In this document: positions 32,017 through 39,856 of the stretch, piece after piece
Layout of the letters: every line of letters starts with the position of its first letter
Position numbering within the stretch: the stretch's first letter is position 1
Assembly: GCF_003751225.1 (NCBI RefSeq)
Contig: NZ_RJKE01000001.1
Location: 4,898,001 to 4,962,000 of the forward strand
From: Actinocorallia herbida
GTDB lineage: Bacteria; Actinomycetota; Actinomycetes; Streptosporangiales; Streptosporangiaceae
Reading direction: 5' to 3'
DNA: 64,000 nucleotides
Program-made: the position numbers and the translations under genes
The notes under the pieces: generated by a model
Told to the model about the DNA's origin: nothing
What the model saw: the letters and a program-made list of their open reading frames with translations, nothing else
Databases searched by the model: none

Positions 32017-32988
32017 ATGGCTCCACCGATCCTCTGGTTCACCCGCTGTCCGGTCCCCACCGCGACGGGAATCGCCGCTGACCTGGGCTGGCTCTCCGCC
32101 GAGTTCGCCCCCGACGGGATCGCCGTCCGGTCCCTCCAGGACGGCGTCTCCCCCGACGAGGCCGAGACCCACTACACGCACGCTCTCACCGGGCTCTTCC
32201 GCGAGGGCGGCAACGTTCCCGCCCTGTGGGCCAGGGCGCGCGGCGAGCGCACGCGACTGCTCGGGCTCACCTGGATCGAGGAACGCCAGGCGATCCTGAC
32301 CCGGCGCGGCGAGCCCGTCACGTCCCTGGACGGGCTGCGCCTCGCCGTGCCCCGCCGCGACATCTCCATCGACTTCTGGCGGGCGATGGCGCTGCACGGC
32401 TTCGCCGGGGCCCTCCGCGCCGACGGCCGCGACCTGGCCGACGCCGTGCTCGTCGAGGTCGAGGCCGCCAAGGACGCGCCCCAGTGGGAGGCCGAGCTGA
32501 CGGCCCTGGCGAAAGGCGAGGTCGACGCGGTCTATGTCAAGGGGGCGCTGGCCGTCGAGGCGGCGCTCCGGCACGACGCCGACGTCGCCGTCGACCTCGA
32601 CGCGCTGCCGGACCGCCGGGCCCGGATCAACAACGGCACCCCGCGGCCGATCACCGTCCACCAGACCCTCCTGGACGAGCGGCCCGAACTCGTCGTCCGG
32701 TTCCTCGCGGTGCTGCTGCGCGCCGCCGACTGGGCCGCGCGTGAGCCCACTGAGCTCCGCCGGATCCTGTCCGCCGAGACGGGCGCGGGCGGCGACGCCG
32801 TCGCCCGCGCCTACGTCCACCAGCCCCTCCACCCCGACCTCTCGGACGAACGACTCGGCCTGCTCGCCGAACAGGAGCGCTTCCTGCGGGCGCACGGCTT
32901 CCTCGAAACAGCAGTCGACGTCCACGCCTGGGCCGACCCGGCACCCCTGACCGCCGCACGTGAACTGATCAACAAGGAGACCCCATGA
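32017..32988 (+). CDS. DszB-like desulfinase (periplasmic-binding-protein-fold enzyme)
   Basis: A 323-residue cytoplasmic protein of the SsuA/NMT1 fold without signal peptide, resembling the sulfinate desulfinase DszB. The DszB nucleophile motif CPVPxA is conserved as C11 in FTRCPVPTATG. The catalytic His and Arg, spaced ten apart in DszB, are matched by H52 and R62 in THYTHALTGLFREGGNVPAL. RTRLLGLTWIEERQAILTR also mirrors the family. Comparison is to DszB as remembered (Cys27, His60, Arg70). DszB releases sulfite from an aromatic sulfinate. It is the first gene of the operon, coupled to the binding lipoprotein. No ribosome binding site precedes the ATG, so a leaderless transcript is possible. 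Confidence 0.75.
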   Translation: MAPPILWFTRCPVPTATGIAADLGWLSAEFAPDGIAVRSLQDGVSPDEAETHYTHALTGLFREGGNVPALWARARGERTRLLGLTWIEERQAILTRRGEPVTSLDGLRLAVPRRDISIDFWRAMALHGFAGALRADGRDLADAVLVEVEAAKDAPQWEAELTALAKGEVDAVYVKGALAVEAALRHDADVAVDLDALPDRRARINNGTPRPITVHQTLLDERPELVVRFLAVLLRAADWAAREPTELRRILSAETGAGGDAVARAYVHQPLHPDLSDERLGLLAEQERFLRAHGFLETAVDVHAWADPAPLTAARELINKETP

Positions 32989-33965
32989 AGCCCCTCGTTC
33001 TGCTGGCGGCCGGACTCACCGCGCTGCTCGGCCTCACCGCGTGCGGCGGCGGCTCCGACGACGGCGCGCAGTCGTCGGGGAGCATCACGATCCGCATCCC
33101 CGACCCGGGCAACACCGGCCCGCTGGCCGTCGGGAAGAAGGACGGCACGCTCGCCGCCGCGCTCGCCGAGGTGAACGCCAAGGTGGAATGGGCCGGCGAG
33201 TTCGGCCCGTTCGCACCGGCCGCGCAGGCGATCAACGCGGGGTCGCTCGACATAGCGACGGGCTCGATCACCTCCGGGATCGGGGCGCTGGCCGTCAAGC
33301 CCACCTTCAAGATCTTCGCGGTGCAGCCGCCCGCGGCCGGAGAGGGCATCCTCGTCAAGGCGGACTCCGCGATCACCTCGGTCGCGGACCTCGCCGGGCG
33401 CTCCGTCGCCGTCAACCAGGGCGGCACGGGCGAGTACCTGCTGCTCAAGGCGCTGCAGAAGAACAACGTGCCGGTCGACAAGGTCAAGCGCGTCTACCTG
33501 CCGCCCACCGACTCCCCCGCCGCGTTCAACTCCGGACAGGTCGACGCCTGGGCCACCTGGAACAGCTACTCCGCGCCCGCGATCGCCAACGCCGGCGGAA
33601 AACTGCTGGTCGACGGCGCCGCGATCGACTCCGACAACTACACGATCTACGTGGTCGCCGACGCCTTCCACAGCGCGCACCCCGAGGTGGTGAAGGTCCT
33701 CACGAACTACCTGCACGACGGGTCCGTCAAGCAGCAGGCCGACCCGGCCCCGTTCGTGAACGTCAACACCGAGGCCGGGCCGCAGGCCGTCACCGGGAAG
33801 CTGAAGGACGTCACGCTCGGCTTCCTCAAGGGCACCGAACCGGTCAGGCCGGTCACCGCCGACGACGTCGCGCGGTTCGCGGAGGTCTCTCGGTTCTTCA
33901 CCGACCAGAAGGTCATCAAGCAGCCGGTGGACGTGGGCGCGCACACGCTGGTCGGACTGTCATGA
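32985..33965 (+). CDS. Sulfonate/organosulfur-binding lipoprotein (SsuA/TauA-like)
   Basis: A 326-residue receptor. The signal peptide ends in the lipobox LTAC (Cys20), so the protein is lipid-anchored outside the membrane. It is an NMT1/SsuA-type binding protein, with FGPFAPAAQAINAGSLDIATGS, ITSVADLAGRSVAVNQGGTGEYLLLKAL near residues 125-152 and SGQVDAWATWNSYSAPAI near 185-202. It hands substrate to the permease and ATPase encoded next. ATGA overlaps at both ends show tight coupling. The sulfonate class is inferred from the monooxygenases in the operon. Confidence 0.9.
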   Translation: MKPLVLLAAGLTALLGLTACGGGSDDGAQSSGSITIRIPDPGNTGPLAVGKKDGTLAAALAEVNAKVEWAGEFGPFAPAAQAINAGSLDIATGSITSGIGALAVKPTFKIFAVQPPAAGEGILVKADSAITSVADLAGRSVAVNQGGTGEYLLLKALQKNNVPVDKVKRVYLPPTDSPAAFNSGQVDAWATWNSYSAPAIANAGGKLLVDGAAIDSDNYTIYVVADAFHSAHPEVVKVLTNYLHDGSVKQQADPAPFVNVNTEAGPQAVTGKLKDVTLGFLKGTEPVRPVTADDVARFAEVSRFFTDQKVIKQPVDVGAHTLVGLS

Positions 33966-34804
33966 CGACGACCACGACCAAGACCGCGCCCGGGATCGCG
34001 GGCCTGGTCGCCCCCGATCCGCCGAAGGCGCGCACCAGGCGTCCCGGCCTGTCCCTGGCGCTGCGGACCCTCGGGCCGATCGCCCTGTTCGCCCTCTGGT
34101 GGACCGGGTCCGCGCGCGGCTGGATCCGGCCCGACGTGCTCGCCTCGCCGGGCGACGTCGGCGGCGCGTTCGGTGAGCTGTGGGGCGACGGCCAGCTCCA
34201 GGACGCGCTGCGCGTCTCGCTGACCCGGGCCGGGCTCGGCCTCTCCCTCGGCATCTCGGCGGGCCTGGTGCTCGGGGTGATCAGCGGGCTGACCCGGCTC
34301 GGCGAGGAACTCGTCGACTCCTCGGTGCAGATGCTGCGGGCGGTCCCGTTCCTGTCGCTGGTGCCGCTGTTCATCGTCTGGTTCGGCATCGACGAGTCCT
34401 CGAAGATCCTGCTGATCGCGGTCGCCGTGTCGTTCCCGACCTACGTCAACGTGCACAGCGGCGTCCGCAACGTCGACCGCAAGGTCGTCGAGGCGGCCCG
34501 GACGTTCGGGCTGAGCGGGCCGCGCCTGGTCTTCGAGGTGATCCTCCCGGGCGCGCTGTCCTCGATCCTCGCGGGCGCCCGGCTGGCGCTGACGATCAGC
34601 GTGATCGCGCTGATCGCGGCCGAGGAGATCAACGCGACGGCGGGGCTCGGCCACCTGATGAACCAGGCGCTCAACTACGTGCGCACCGACATCCTCGTCG
34701 TCTGCATCATCCTGTACGCGGTGCTCGGCCTCACCGCGGACCTGCTGGTCCGCCTGGTCGAGCGGCTCATCATGCCGTGGCGGCGTCAGGTGGCGGTCCG
34801 ATGA
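33962..34804 (+). CDS. ABC transporter permease, SsuC type
   Basis: A 280-residue inner-membrane permease of the SsuC/TauC/NrtB group. After a 30-residue charged N-terminus it has about six membrane helices starting at LALRTLGPIALFALWW (residues 31-46). Family motifs are RAVPFLSLVPLFIVWFGI near 121-138 and the EAA loop EAARTFGLSGPRLVFEVILPGAL near 178-200. AAEEINATAGLGHLMNQA near 221-238 is typical of alkanesulfonate permeases. It overlaps the lipoprotein and ATPase genes by 4 bp each. Confidence 0.92.
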   Translation: MTTTTTKTAPGIAGLVAPDPPKARTRRPGLSLALRTLGPIALFALWWTGSARGWIRPDVLASPGDVGGAFGELWGDGQLQDALRVSLTRAGLGLSLGISAGLVLGVISGLTRLGEELVDSSVQMLRAVPFLSLVPLFIVWFGIDESSKILLIAVAVSFPTYVNVHSGVRNVDRKVVEAARTFGLSGPRLVFEVILPGALSSILAGARLALTISVIALIAAEEINATAGLGHLMNQALNYVRTDILVVCIILYAVLGLTADLLVRLVERLIMPWRRQVAVR

Positions 34805-35505
34805 GCCGGGCGGTGGAGGTCCGCGGCGTCCGGCGGGTGTTCGACGGACGGGCCGTCCTCGACGGCGTCGACCTCGACGTCCCGCAGGGCGAGTTCGTCG
34901 CGCTGCTCGGCGCGAGCGGCACCGGGAAGACCACCCTGCTGCGGATCCTGGCCGGGCTGGAACGCACCGACGGCGGCACCGTCCTGGTCCCGCCGGAACG
35001 TACCGTCGTGTTCCAGGAACCGCGCCTCGTGCCGTCCAAGCGGGTGCTCGGGAACGTCGTCATCGGCCAGCCGCGCGGCGCGCGCGGACGGGGACTCGAA
35101 GCGCTCGCCGAGGTCGGGCTCGAACGGCACGCCAGGTCCTGGCCCGCCACACTGTCCGGCGGCGAGGCGCAGCGGGTCGCGCTCGCCAGGGCGCTGGTGC
35201 GCGAGCCGCGCCTGCTGCTGCTCGACGAGCCGTTCGCCGCGCTCGACGCGCTGACCCGGCTCCAGATGCAGGACCTGATCGGCGCGCTCGTCCGGCGGCA
35301 CCGGCCCGCCGTCCTGCTGGTCACCCACGACGTCGACGAGGCCGTCCGGCTCGCCGACCGGGTCCTCGTCCTGCGGGACGGACGGTTGATCACCGACCGG
35401 CGGGTCGAGCCGTCCGGTGAGCACGACGTCGCGGAACTGCGCGCCGACCTGCTCGCCGACCTCGGCGTCGCCGGGGCGCCCGTACGAAAGGACGTCTCCC
35501 TGTGA
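34801..35505 (+). CDS. ABC transporter ATPase, SsuB type
   Basis: A 234-residue ATPase for the sulfonate-type importer. Walker A is GASGTGKT (residues 37-44), the Q loop VVFQEPRLVPSKRVLGNV (69-86), the signature TLSGGEAQR (117-125), Walker B LLLLDEP (138-144) and the switch His in LLVTHDVDEA. QEPRLVPS is typical of the SsuB/TauB branch. It is coupled by GTGA to the downstream luciferase-family gene. Confidence 0.93.
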   Translation: MSRAVEVRGVRRVFDGRAVLDGVDLDVPQGEFVALLGASGTGKTTLLRILAGLERTDGGTVLVPPERTVVFQEPRLVPSKRVLGNVVIGQPRGARGRGLEALAEVGLERHARSWPATLSGGEAQRVALARALVREPRLLLLDEPFAALDALTRLQMQDLIGALVRRHRPAVLLVTHDVDEAVRLADRVLVLRDGRLITDRRVEPSGEHDVAELRADLLADLGVAGAPVRKDVSL

Positions 35506-36332
35506 GCCGCGCCGAAATCCATGTGCTGGCGCCGACGCGCTTCGCGGACCGTCCTGACCTGCCCGGGTTCGTGACGGACGTCCGCCCGGCCCGGCGGGAC
35601 CCGGTCGGGCGGGCCGCCAAGGCCGCCGACCTCGCGGGACTGGCCGGGCTGGTCGTGCCGTTCGATCCCGAGGGCGTCGAGTCGCTGGTCTCGGCCGCCG
35701 GGGCACTGCGCGCGACCCGCCACGCCCGGGTCACCGCCGAGTTCCACCCCGCCGTCACCACGCCCGTCTACGCCGCGAAGCTGTCGGCCTCGCTCCAGCG
35801 GTTCTCCGCGGGACGGCTCGACTGGAAGATCGCCGTCGACCTGGACCGCGACGTCGCCCGCGCCCAGGGCGACTTCCTCGAAGGCCCCGACCGGTACCGG
35901 CGGGCCGCGGAGTTCCTGACGATCGCCAAGGGCGTCTGGCACGCCCCGTCCTTCGACTTCGAGGGCGAGTTCTACCAGGTGCTCGCCGGCGGGCTCAGAT
36001 TCCCCGCCTCTCCCGGCCCGTTCCCGCGCGTGTACCTTTCCGGCTCGTCGCCGGAGGCGCTCCGGCTGTCCGCCGAACACGCCGACGTCCACGTCCTCGA
36101 CACCGCGGACCAGGAGATCCCCGACCTTCCGGGCGTCACGCTCGGCCTGCGGCTGAGGCTCGCGGACGTCGACACGACCGCCGCCACGATCCGCGAACAG
36201 GTCGACCGGGGCGTCGGCGTCTTCCTGATCGACGCCGAGCCGCTGCCCGACGCCGCCTATCTCCTCGGCGAGTCCCTGATCCCCCGGCTCGCCCGGCTCG
36301 CCCGGCAAGACAAGGAGACCGTCCGTGGTTGA
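35502..36332 (+). CDS. Short luciferase-like (LLM) protein, probably a degenerate flavin monooxygenase subunit
   Basis: A 276-residue TIM-barrel protein homologous to the SsuD-like enzyme encoded next. Shared segments are SLQRFSAGRLDWKIAV, RYRRAAEFLTIAKGVWHAP, FDFEGEFYQVLAGGLRF and VYLSGSSPEALRLSAEHAD. It is about 90 residues shorter. Where SsuD-like enzymes read FNIISGG (flavin-phosphate region) it has WKIAVDLDRDVA, so FMN binding may be altered or lost. A non-catalytic partner, like the beta subunit of bacterial luciferase, is a reasonable idea. The start is GTG (GTGA overlap with the ATPase gene), and its 3' end overlaps the next gene by 8 bases. Confidence 0.75.
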   Translation: MSRAEIHVLAPTRFADRPDLPGFVTDVRPARRDPVGRAAKAADLAGLAGLVVPFDPEGVESLVSAAGALRATRHARVTAEFHPAVTTPVYAAKLSASLQRFSAGRLDWKIAVDLDRDVARAQGDFLEGPDRYRRAAEFLTIAKGVWHAPSFDFEGEFYQVLAGGLRFPASPGPFPRVYLSGSSPEALRLSAEHADVHVLDTADQEIPDLPGVTLGLRLRLADVDTTAATIREQVDRGVGVFLIDAEPLPDAAYLLGESLIPRLARLARQDKETVRG

Positions 36333-37428
36333 CCTCTACTGGCGCCTGCACATGGAGGGCGACCAGACCTCGCTACGCCACCGCGTCAACAGCCGGGGCG
36401 GCTTCGCCCCGGACGCGCCGGGCCGGATCGCGCCGGGCGTCCGCGACGGAGCGCCCGACGGGTTCGGCCACCTGGACTACCTCGCCGAGGTGGCCCTCGC
36501 GACCGAGGACGCCGGGCTGGTCGGCGGCCTGATGCCGTCGTTCCCGCACACCGACGACCCGTGGGCGGCCGCCGCGTCGCTGGCCGCCGAGACGTCCGCC
36601 TACCGGTTCATGATCGCGTTCCAGCCCGGGTTCCTGCACCCCGTCCAGGCCGCGCGGATGACCGCGACGCTCCAGCGCGCCACCGGCGGGCGGGTCGTCT
36701 TCAACATCATCTCCGGCGGGGGCGGGCCGCCGCAGCTCTGGTGGGGCGACAAGGTCGACCACGACGACCGCTACGACCGGACCTCGGAGTTCCTGGACGT
36801 CCTCAAGGGCGTGTGGCACGGCCCGTTCGACCACAAAGGCCGCTTCTACCAGGTCGAGAACGCCGGGCTGCCCGACTGGCTGCGCGGCCAGCCTTTCCCG
36901 GAGATCTTCTTCTCCGGCTCCTCCCCCGCCGCGATCGCCGCCGCGGGACGGCACGCCGACCACTACCTGTCCTGGCTCGAGCCGTTCGAGGCGCTGGCCG
37001 AGAAGTTCGCGCTGGTCCGCGCGCACAGCGAGACCCCGCCGAAGTTCGCCGTCCGCGTCGACGTCCTGGCCCGTGAGACCGAGGACGAGGCGTGGGAGGA
37101 GATCCGTCAGGGCTGGGCCGCCCGCCCGGCGCGCGCGGCCGAGCACGGCGACTCCGTCGGCGTCCGGCGCGGCAGATCCTTCCTCGACGGCGCGGGCGAC
37201 GGCTTCCGCGACCGCGAGGTCCAGCCCAACGTGTGGGGCGGCTTCAGCGAACTGCGCGACGGCCCCGCGTTCGGCCTCGTCGGCTCCTACGCCCAGGTCG
37301 CGGCCCGGCTCGACGAACTCCTCGCGCTCGGCGTCGACGCCCTCATCCTCGCGGGGATGCCCCATCTGGAAGAAGCCCGCCGGATCGGCGCGCACGTACT
37401 GCCCCTCCTGAAAGGACCCCTGTCATGA
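36325..37428 (+). CDS. FMNH2-dependent alkanesulfonate-type monooxygenase (SsuD-like)
   Basis: A 367-residue luciferase-family monooxygenase close in length and motifs to SsuD. Features are GLVGGLMPSFPHTDDPW near residues 52-68, FMIAFQPGFLHPVQAARM (93-110), GRVVFNIISGGGGPPQLWWGD (120-140), RYDRTSEFLDVLKGVWHGPF (146-165) and FFSGSSPAAIAAAGRHADHYLSW. SsuD enzymes use FMNH2 and O2 to release sulfite from sulfonates. A dedicated flavin reductase (SsuE) is not seen in the window. The start is a GTG with AAGGAG upstream. With the DszB-like gene, it suggests C-S bond cleavage at more than one oxidation state of sulfur. Confidence 0.88.
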   Translation: MVDLYWRLHMEGDQTSLRHRVNSRGGFAPDAPGRIAPGVRDGAPDGFGHLDYLAEVALATEDAGLVGGLMPSFPHTDDPWAAAASLAAETSAYRFMIAFQPGFLHPVQAARMTATLQRATGGRVVFNIISGGGGPPQLWWGDKVDHDDRYDRTSEFLDVLKGVWHGPFDHKGRFYQVENAGLPDWLRGQPFPEIFFSGSSPAAIAAAGRHADHYLSWLEPFEALAEKFALVRAHSETPPKFAVRVDVLARETEDEAWEEIRQGWAARPARAAEHGDSVGVRRGRSFLDGAGDGFRDREVQPNVWGGFSELRDGPAFGLVGSYAQVAARLDELLALGVDALILAGMPHLEEARRIGAHVLPLLKGPLS

Positions 37429-38309
37429 CCGTCCGCGTCGGATACTTCCCGCAGAACAACTCCCTCTGGGTGCTGCGCCACCTCGGGATCCTGGAGCGCA
37501 CCATCCCCGACGTCGAGTGGGTGAACCTGCGCGACCTTCCGTCCGGCGAACGCGTCGACCCCACGCGGGGGCTGCCGTCGGTGCACAGCGACCACCTCTT
37601 CGACGGCGGCTACGACTTCATCGGCACCGGCTCCACCCCGCCGGTCACCGCCCAGAGCCTCGGCCGCGACATCGTCTACGTCGCGATCTCCGGACCGCGG
37701 ATCGAGAACGGACGCCTCGTCGTCAAGGCCGGCTCCGGCATCCGGGACGTCGCCGACCTGAAGGGCCGCAAGGTCGCGCTCGGCCACGGCTCCTGGCAGA
37801 CGACGCTGCTGCTGCTCGCCCTGGAGAAGGCCGGGCTGGGCTGGAGGGACATCGTCCCCGTCGACGTCTACGACGACGCCGCGCAGCGGTTCCTGTCCGG
37901 CGAGGTCGACGCCTGGGTCGGCTCCTACCCCTACCTGACCGAGGTCGAGGCGCAGACCGAGGTCCGCACCCTGATCGAGACCGACGGCCTGTTCAGCCAC
38001 CGCTCCCTGTGGTTCACCCGCCGCGACTTCGCCACCGACCACCCCGCGGAACTCGCCGCGATCGTCGCCGCCCTCCAGGAGGCCGACGCCTGGACCGCCG
38101 CCCACCCGCGCGAGGCCGCCGCCTTCTTCGCCGCCTCCGACGGCCGCGACCTGGACGCCTGGGAACACGCCCTCCGCACCCGCCCCTGGGGCCTCCTCCC
38201 CATCACCCCCGACTTCGTCGCCGAACAACAACACGCCGCCGACCTCTTCCACGCCAACGCCCTGATCCCTCACCCCATCCGCGTCTCCAACGCCCTCCTC
38301 CCCACCTGA
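37425..38309 (+). CDS. SsuA-like substrate-binding-fold protein without signal peptide
   Basis: A 294-residue protein of the NMT1/SsuA fold: RVGYFPQNNSLWVLRHLGIL at the N-terminus, GYDFIGTGSTPPVTAQ near residues 62-77, DLKGRKVALGHGSWQTTLLLLAL near 112-134, and SGEVDAWVGSYPYLTEVE. It begins directly with the first beta strand, with no signal peptide or lipobox, so it should be cytoplasmic. Such proteins can be enzymes, as DszB and the THI5-type proteins show. The DszB Cys is absent (YFPQNN at that place). It is the last gene of the operon, coupled by ATGA. Confidence 0.8.
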   Translation: MTVRVGYFPQNNSLWVLRHLGILERTIPDVEWVNLRDLPSGERVDPTRGLPSVHSDHLFDGGYDFIGTGSTPPVTAQSLGRDIVYVAISGPRIENGRLVVKAGSGIRDVADLKGRKVALGHGSWQTTLLLLALEKAGLGWRDIVPVDVYDDAAQRFLSGEVDAWVGSYPYLTEVEAQTEVRTLIETDGLFSHRSLWFTRRDFATDHPAELAAIVAALQEADAWTAAHPREAAAFFAASDGRDLDAWEHALRTRPWGLLPITPDFVAEQQHAADLFHANALIPHPIRVSNALLPT

Positions 38310-38338
38310 CCCACCCCGCAGCGCACTCCGACGGCGGC

Positions 38339-38436
38339 CCCGAGCGGATCGGTCGATGGCTGCTGGAAGGCCGAGTCGGCGCGGGCGTCGTCCACCGGGA
38401 CCTCGAACCCGACAACGTCCCGATCGATCACGGAAC
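38339..38436 (+). pseudogene. Relic of a Ser/Thr protein kinase gene
   Basis: One frame reads PERIGRWLLEGRVGAGVVHR followed by DLEPDNVPIDHG. The first half matches the glycine-rich loop opening of bacterial Hanks-type kinases (IGRYRLLGRLGAG) and the second the catalytic loop (VHRDLKPxNVLID). In a real kinase these are about 100 residues apart; here they are fused with everything between deleted. There is no start, no continuation and no ribosome binding site. It is a decayed fragment lying between two convergent operons. Confidence 0.6.
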
Positions 38437-38467
38437 ACCTGCCCGGGCTCGGTCACCCCGGGCGGGT
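38437..38467. terminator. Hairpin terminator between convergent organosulfur operons
   Basis: ACCTGCCCGGG (38437-38447) pairs with CCCGGGCGGGT (38457-38467): an 11-bp stem with one G-U pair and a 9-base loop. It is 9 bases from the stop of the TPR gene and about 130 bases after the plus-strand operon. It can serve both directions. Confidence 0.65.
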
Positions 38468-38475
38468 GTCCCGGG

Positions 38476-38985
38476 TCAGGTGGTCGGGCCCGGGGAGGTG
38501 GGGCGTTTGGTGGTGTCTTGGTGGGCTATGGCTTCGGCTATCTGGTCCAGGGCGGTGCGGAGCATGGTGCCGTAGGCGTCGTTGGGGAGGGTCGGGGCGT
38601 GGGTTCGGGCGGCGGTGAGGTGGTGGGTGGCGGCGGTGAAGGAGCCTAGGCGGCGGTAGTCGTCGGCGAGGTTGAGGTGGAGGGACGGGTAGAAGGCGGC
38701 GATCTGGAGGGTGGCGTGGTGTTCCTGGACGCGGTGGTCGGTGAGGGCGTCGGCGGCGTCGAGGGCTCGGATGTCCCAGGCCAGGGCCTGGGCGGGGTCT
38801 TCGTAGAGGTCGGCCAGGTAGTGGGCGAGTGAGCAACGGTGCAGCGGGTCGCCGGTGGGGCCGATCGCGGACCAGAGGGCCAGGAGTTCGCGGCGGGCGG
38901 CGGCGGTGTCTCCGGCGTGTCCTTCGGCGACGGCTCGGCCGATGGCTTCCATGGTCGGGTCGGGGTCGGTGGAAGGGGTGGTCAT
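38476..38985 (-). CDS. Small TPR-like protein of unknown function
   Basis: A 169-residue helical protein with TPR-like pairs: AIGRAVAEGHAGDTAAARRE, then LHRCSLAHYLADLYEDPAQA and LHLNLADDYRRLGSFTAATH followed by HLTAARTHA. Proteins of this size and pattern are frequent in actinomycetes and their role is unknown. No signal peptide or membrane segment is present. The ATG at 38985 follows a GGGGAA element. It lies downstream of the second SsuC-type permease on the same strand, with a 136-base gap, so co-transcription is uncertain. Confidence 0.7.
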   Translation of the reverse strand: MTTPSTDPDPTMEAIGRAVAEGHAGDTAAARRELLALWSAIGPTGDPLHRCSLAHYLADLYEDPAQALAWDIRALDAADALTDHRVQEHHATLQIAAFYPSLHLNLADDYRRLGSFTAATHHLTAARTHAPTLPNDAYGTMLRTALDQIAEAIAHQDTTKRPTSPGPTT

Positions 38986-39121
38986 CAGAGTGTTCCCCGT
39001 CGTCTCTGCTCGGGCGGAGTGGAACCGCGCCGGGTCGGTCCGGCGCTCCGCCATCGTCGAGCTTCGACCGACTTGAAGGTCAAGCCCGTGAGCGCGCCCC
39101 TTGTCGCCGAGACGGACGCCC

Positions 39122-39856
39122 TCAGACGGGAAGGCGGCGTTCCAGGAGGCCCAGGGCCGCGTCGGTGAGCTTGCCCAGGACGGCCAGGAGGAGGATCGCC
39201 AGGAGGAGGACGTCGGTGCGGCCGGTGTTCTGGCTGTCGACGAGGAGGAAGCCGAGACCCGCGGCGGAGGCGATGAGTTCGGCTGCGACCAGGAAGAGCC
39301 ACGCCTGGGCCAGGCCGAGGCGCAGGCCGGCGAAGGCGGCGGGGGCGATGCTCGGCAGGAGGATGCGGCCCAGCAGGGTGGGGCCGTGCAGGCCGTAGGC
39401 GCGGCCCACTTCGAGCAGGTGCGCGTCGGCGTGGGCGAGGGCCGCCGAGACCGTCGTGTAGACGGGGAAGAAGGCGCCGATCGCGACCAGCGTGATCTTG
39501 GGGCCTTCACCGATGCCGAGCCACAGGACCAGCAGCGGGACCCACGCCAGCGACGGCACGGCCCGCACTGCGGCGATGGTGGGCGCGGCCAGCTCGCGCA
39601 CCGGCTTCACCATGCCGACGAGCGCGCCGAGCGCCAGTGCCGCGGCGGTGCCGAGGACGAATCCGATGAGGACCCGCCGGCCGCTGACCGCGAGATGTTC
39701 CCAGAGCTCGCCGCGGCGGATCAGCTCCGCCGCCGCGTCGACCAGGTCGGACGGCGGGGGAAGCTGCTCCCTGCCGTACAGGCCGGTCGTCACCGCCACC
39801 TGCCAGAGGACGAGCAGGACGAACGGGACGACCAGCCCCTTGACGGGCACTCTCAC
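39122..39856 (-). CDS. ABC transporter permease, SsuC type, second system
   Basis: A 244-residue permease starting with VRVPVKGLVVPFVLLVLWQ. It has about six membrane helices, RAVPSLAWVPLLVLWLGIGE (about residues 94-113), the EAA loop EVGRAYGLHGPTLLGRILLPS and AAELIASAAGLGFLLVDSQ near 194-212, all SsuC/TauC features. The start is a GTG at 39856 overlapping the stop of the binding lipoprotein gene. It is a distinct system from the permease at 33962-34804, being shorter at the N-terminus and clearly divergent. Confidence 0.9.
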   Translation of the reverse strand: MRVPVKGLVVPFVLLVLWQVAVTTGLYGREQLPPPSDLVDAAAELIRRGELWEHLAVSGRRVLIGFVLGTAAALALGALVGMVKPVRELAAPTIAAVRAVPSLAWVPLLVLWLGIGEGPKITLVAIGAFFPVYTTVSAALAHADAHLLEVGRAYGLHGPTLLGRILLPSIAPAAFAGLRLGLAQAWLFLVAAELIASAAGLGFLLVDSQNTGRTDVLLLAILLLAVLGKLTDAALGLLERRLPV

